Assembly: GCF_018881815.1 (NCBI RefSeq)
Contig: NZ_JACVPP010000001.1
Span: 983,040-1,047,039, forward strand
Origin: Polynucleobacter sp. MWH-HuK1
Lineage (GTDB): Bacteria > Pseudomonadota > Gammaproteobacteria > Burkholderiales > Burkholderiaceae
Length of the DNA stretch: 64,000 bases
Reading direction: 5' to 3'
Shown piece by piece: positions 60,587 through 64,000 of the stretch (positions within the stretch are counted from its first letter, which is position 1; each line of letters starts with the position of its first letter). The notes beneath the pieces are model-generated. The model did not search any database. It was not told where the DNA came from and worked only from the letters and a program-made list of their open reading frames with translations. The translations under genes and the position numbers were made by a program.

Positions 60587-61786
60587 TTAGCGTCTGCCTC
60601 TAAAGCCGCCACCACCAAAATGATCCCCGCCATAGCGGGCACCGCCACCACCAAAGCGATCGCCCCCGCCGTTAAATTTTGCGCCACGTGCATCACCAAA
60701 GCCGCTGGAATCACCTCTAAAATTGCTTGGGCCGATATCGCGAGAGCTGGAGTTGCGGTCGCCAAGATTGCGATCCCCAGAGCGATCATTCTGTCCTAAG
60801 TTACGATCTCCGCTACGGTTATCGAAATTGCCCCGATTATCACCACTAATTCCATTGCGCTGAAGATTCTGGCGCAACTGATCACGTTCTGCATCACGGT
60901 TTGCACTACCGCCACCAATATTGGCATTGCGACGTTGCTGATCTGGCTTCCAATCGCTTGTACCATTCTTATTCTCGGACCAATTGCTATTGGTATTGCG
61001 GTTGAAGTTATTAAAGTTATTGTTATTCACGGTGAGCGAGCCACCCCCATAGCCGCCGCCCCAATGGCATCCGCCCCATAAGGCTGCGCCTACTGCCATG
61101 CCAACCCCAAATGAAAGAAGAGCTGTGCCAGCAACATAACCAGGTGGGTAGTAGGCAACTGGAGGGTAGGCTGGATAAGGCCAAGTACCATAAACCACTG
61201 TTGGGTTATATGAGGGTACATACACCACTTGTGGATTGGCTGGTTGAATCACAATAGTTTCAGAGGAGCCACTTCCTTGAGTTGTTACTGTTTGCTGAGC
61301 ATTGGATTGCAGCGCTCCAGTTTTCTTTGCTTTAGCACGCAATGCTTGAATTGCACTCATGGTGTCAGATTGCTGAGCCAATACAGCATTACCCAAATTT
61401 TGAGTCCAGGTTAATTGTGAGCCCATCATTTCTAAAACTGGAGGGAATGACACCAAAGACTTTACGCTCGCATCCCAATTCTGCTGTTGCAGGGCTTTAT
61501 TCAATGTATCGCCTTTGAGATTGCTGTTATTGCGTAACCAGTTTGTCGCCTCAGAAACCTCGAGGGGATAGGTTGATGCCATCAGAATTTGCGAGACCAA
61601 AGGGTCTGGATATAAAGCGATCGGAGCAACGAGCGCCTCTAATTGCGCTTGAGATTGCTTATTTGCTTGTGTTTGACTGCTGCCTTGGGCGTATGCAACT
61701 GGGGCTACTGCGGGCAAGCTCAGTGCAGTAACCAGCAATCCTGCTAGTAATTGAGAGGGAATTCCTCGTTTTTTTGGTGCAAACAT
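60587..61786 (-). CDS. DUF3300 domain protein with Gly/Asn/Arg-rich low-complexity tail
   Basis: Start taken at ATG 61786. LVAPIALYPDPLVSQILMASTYPLEVSEATNWLRNN, QNWDASVKSLVSFPPVLEMM, QVVYVPSYNPTVVYG are DUF3300 features. Confidence 0.9.
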   Translation of the reverse strand: MFAPKKRGIPSQLLAGLLVTALSLPAVAPVAYAQGSSQTQANKQSQAQLEALVAPIALYPDPLVSQILMASTYPLEVSEATNWLRNNSNLKGDTLNKALQQQNWDASVKSLVSFPPVLEMMGSQLTWTQNLGNAVLAQQSDTMSAIQALRAKAKKTGALQSNAQQTVTTQGSGSSETIVIQPANPQVVYVPSYNPTVVYGTWPYPAYPPVAYYPPGYVAGTALLSFGVGMAVGAALWGGCHWGGGYGGGSLTVNNNNFNNFNRNTNSNWSENKNGTSDWKPDQQRRNANIGGGSANRDAERDQLRQNLQRNGISGDNRGNFDNRSGDRNLGQNDRSGDRNLGDRNSSSRDIGPSNFRGDSSGFGDARGAKFNGGGDRFGGGGARYGGDHFGGGGFRGRR

Positions 61787-61888
61787 TAGTGCATCCTTTT
61801 GATTGAATGGAAAAAATATTCTACTCAATCCTGAGTCGCATGCTTCAATTTTCAAAAATCTACTCTAAGACATTCGAGATGATTTAAA

Positions 61889-62524
61889 GTGACTGGATTC
61901 GGTTTGGATGAGCGTAATTCAATGATTCTGTACTCCTATCGCAGATGCCCATATGCAATGCGCTCTCGTATGGCTTTGAAATACGCGGGCATTGAGGTTG
62001 AGCATCGAGAAATCGAGTTACGCAACAAGCCTCAATCGATGTTGCTAGCCTCTCCCAAAGGAACTGTTCCAGTATTTTGTATGGGCGACACAGTTCTTGA
62101 TCAAAGTGTCGATATTATGCGTTGGGCAATCGAGCAATCCGATCCTGACGCTTGGGGAAATGCTGATGATGCTATTGCTCAAGCATGGATTGGAAAAAAT
62201 GATGGACCCTTTAAAGTCCTATTGGATCATTACAAATACCCCAACCGATTTTCAGAGCTAGACCAAGCAGTGGTTCTCAATGAGGCTTTGCAAATCATGC
62301 TTCTTCCCATGGAGCAGTCTTTGCAGGCCACTCAATACTTAATGGGTAATCGGATGACATGGGTCGACATAGCCATCTTCCCATTTATTAGACAGTTTTC
62401 CATGGTTGATCCAAAGAGATTTGAAAATTTACCAATTCCCGCAGTCAAGAAATGGCTCGCACAACTCCTCGAATCTGAACTATTTCATTCTGTGATGCAT
62501 AAGTACCCAGTCTGGCGGGATTAA
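61889..62524 (+). CDS. Glutathione S-transferase family protein (GTG start in track; ATG 61922 also possible)
   Basis: 211 aa; LYSYRRCPYAMRSRMALKYAGIEVEHREIELRNKP, SPKGTVPVFCMGDTVLDQSVDIMRWA. Confidence 0.9.
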   Translation: MTGFGLDERNSMILYSYRRCPYAMRSRMALKYAGIEVEHREIELRNKPQSMLLASPKGTVPVFCMGDTVLDQSVDIMRWAIEQSDPDAWGNADDAIAQAWIGKNDGPFKVLLDHYKYPNRFSELDQAVVLNEALQIMLLPMEQSLQATQYLMGNRMTWVDIAIFPFIRQFSMVDPKRFENLPIPAVKKWLAQLLESELFHSVMHKYPVWRD

Positions 62525-63363
62525 GGGTTGCAGTGTCTGCACTTTGAGGGGTCTGCAAACCTAAATACTTTCATACCTTCGGTTTGCTGATGTTTGCATT
62601 TAATGCAAGTCCAGATTTTGGCAATTTCCTCGTCGGTTGCAAGCCCACAAGCGTTACATGGAAGACCGCGTTTTACATCAGTGATCCAAAACCCGGGAGT
62701 GTTGCATTGCGGACAGGCTGAGTTCATCTTATTTGCCAGATCTATTGCAGCCTTACGAATGTTTTCCATGCGGGTTGGATTGGCAAACGCGCGTAAATCA
62801 TTTTCGACATAGACAATGCCTTTTGAAGACAGACTTTTTGCCCAGTCAAAAGCATCTTTTAGTTCTGCTAAATCTCGAATCCCTTTTCTCGATTGTGGGT
62901 GATATTCATCGGTGGGTTTAATAACTAAGTAGTGCGACGGAAAGAGTGCGGAATCAGCAAATTTTTTTAGCTCTTCCCAATGGGTTACGTAACCACTTTC
63001 ATTTTGTGCGGGACCACTGGCAAATCCAGCTAGCTCAAGTCGATGTTTTTGGTCTATCAGAACAAGTAATTCATTATTCCAAGGGATGGTGTCGGTGTGA
63101 GGGTCGTTCAAAAACGCACCTTCATTAGCCAAGCCTAAGTCAAGTTTGAGTAACCCCATTCCAATGACAGCTTTTTTGCGAGCCGCATCGAGTTGCGAGC
63201 CGTATCGAGGTGTTTCTTGTGTAAATGTGCCTAGCAAATCAGTATCGTAGGCATCTGTATGCTCTACAAAGCAATCTACTTCGGCATTAAGTACTTCGCC
63301 GATCACCTTTTCTTTGCCATGCTTGGTTAATAAGCTGGCGGATCGTTTAAAAAAGATGCCCAT
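62521..63363 (-). CDS. DUF6671-like protein with C-terminal zinc ribbons
   Basis: 280 aa; C-terminal CPQCNTPGFWITDVKRGLPCNACGLATDEEIAKIWTCIKCKHQQTEGMKVFRFADPSKCRHCNP. Confidence 0.7.
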   Translation of the reverse strand: MGIFFKRSASLLTKHGKEKVIGEVLNAEVDCFVEHTDAYDTDLLGTFTQETPRYGSQLDAARKKAVIGMGLLKLDLGLANEGAFLNDPHTDTIPWNNELLVLIDQKHRLELAGFASGPAQNESGYVTHWEELKKFADSALFPSHYLVIKPTDEYHPQSRKGIRDLAELKDAFDWAKSLSSKGIVYVENDLRAFANPTRMENIRKAAIDLANKMNSACPQCNTPGFWITDVKRGLPCNACGLATDEEIAKIWTCIKCKHQQTEGMKVFRFADPSKCRHCNP

Positions 63364-63391
63364 AGGTTTTCTTGCTTAACTACAAATATTT

Positions 63392-64000
63392 TTAAAGCAA
63401 TGCTATGGCAATCAGGGCGTACAGCGGAATGCCCAAAATGATGTTGAACGGAAAAGTGATTCCCAAAGACATCCCCATGTATAAGGCAGGATTTACTTCG
63501 GGTAAGGCGTGACGCAAAACAGCAGGCACTGCAATGTACGATGCACTAGAAGCCAGAACCATCAGAAGGATAGTATTCCCCAAAGGGAGTCCAATTAACT
63601 TGCATAGCGCCGATGCTAAGAGCGCATGTGAAAGGGGTGAGCCAATCGCGTAAAGCAATGTAATAGGTGGTTTACCTCTTAAGCCCTTGAAGTTTCGTGC
63701 GGCCATGAGTCCCATATCGAGTAAGAAGAAAGAAAGCATGCCTTTGAAGAGATCAATCGAAAAAGGCGCCATTAATTTATGCCCAGCATCTCCGCTCACT
63801 AGTGCAACTGCCATTGAACCTAGTAATAGCAGTTGAGCGCCATCAGTAAAGGATTCATGCAGTATTTTAGAAATCCCAGCAGACTCGTGTTTGACTGTTG
63901 AATCAACTGACATGGCTGCTCGGGCCTTATTGGCTAAGATAATTGCCAAAATAATGGCGGGAGATTCCATAAGAGCCATTGCTGCTGCCATATGACCGCC
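63392..64000 (-). CDS. Sodium-dependent bicarbonate transporter (SbtA-like) permease, C-terminal part; runs off the window end
   Basis: Frame stays open to 64000 (GGH before the track Met: GGHMAAAMALMESPAI). SFFLLDMGLMAARNFKGL, AIGSPLSHAL, VLASSASYIAVPAVLRHALPEVNPALYMGMSLGITFPFNIILGIPLY. Confidence 0.85.
   Translation of the reverse strand, partial: GGHMAAAMALMESPAIILAIILANKARAAMSVDSTVKHESAGISKILHESFTDGAQLLLLGSMAVALVSGDAGHKLMAPFSIDLFKGMLSFFLLDMGLMAARNFKGLRGKPPITLLYAIGSPLSHALLASALCKLIGLPLGNTILLMVLASSASYIAVPAVLRHALPEVNPALYMGMSLGITFPFNIILGIPLYALIAIALL

Noticed and set aside
60559-60789. Minus-strand 76-aa ORF with hydrophobic Ala-rich product
   Set aside because: It is an alternate frame within the Gly-rich DUF3300 tail region; composition is explained by the low-complexity coding frame.
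1-64000. CRISPR arrays, insertion sequences, integrases or prophage genes
   Set aside because: None seen: no regularly spaced repeats and no transposase/integrase/phage-like translations in the track or by reading.

Overview
The window is a dense, core-like chromosomal segment from a betaproteobacterium. It looks like a streamlined Burkholderiales genome, possibly Polynucleobacter-like; that is inferred from gene order and content, not computed. Recognisable blocks are: a split ChrA chromate-transporter pair; a TonB / HemP / TonB-dependent receptor iron-haem uptake block; ssrA (tmRNA, tag ANDERYALAA); gph-ubiG-ompA; the gyrA-serC-pheA-hisC-tyrA-aroA-cmk-rpsA-ihfB-lapB supra-operon followed by LPS genes (ugd, rfaE1/hldE1, hldD); cysM and mltB; an acyl-CoA ligase/ETF/acyl-CoA dehydrogenase block; rpsP-rimM-trmD-rplS; rsgA, an M48 protease, orn, mog and pmbA; and a tail of transporters and small uncharacterised genes. 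I found no CRISPR array, transposase, integrase, prophage or free-standing tRNA.

The strongest candidates for an under-described system are two. (1) A four-gene module at 27.8-33.0 kb between hldD and comEA/cysM: an exported TPR-CHAT caspase-like protease with an intact His/Cys pair, a small secreted protein, a zinc-ribbon multi-TM protein and a secreted alpha/beta hydrolase, bounded by a strong terminator hairpin. (2) A TIGR03643-like / FeS photolyase (PhrB type) / DUF2256-like micro-operon at 58.1-60.1 kb, whose last gene is a 51-aa ORF missing from the supplied track. HemP (59 aa) is also missing from the track. Family names come from reading the translations and recall only; no database search was run.
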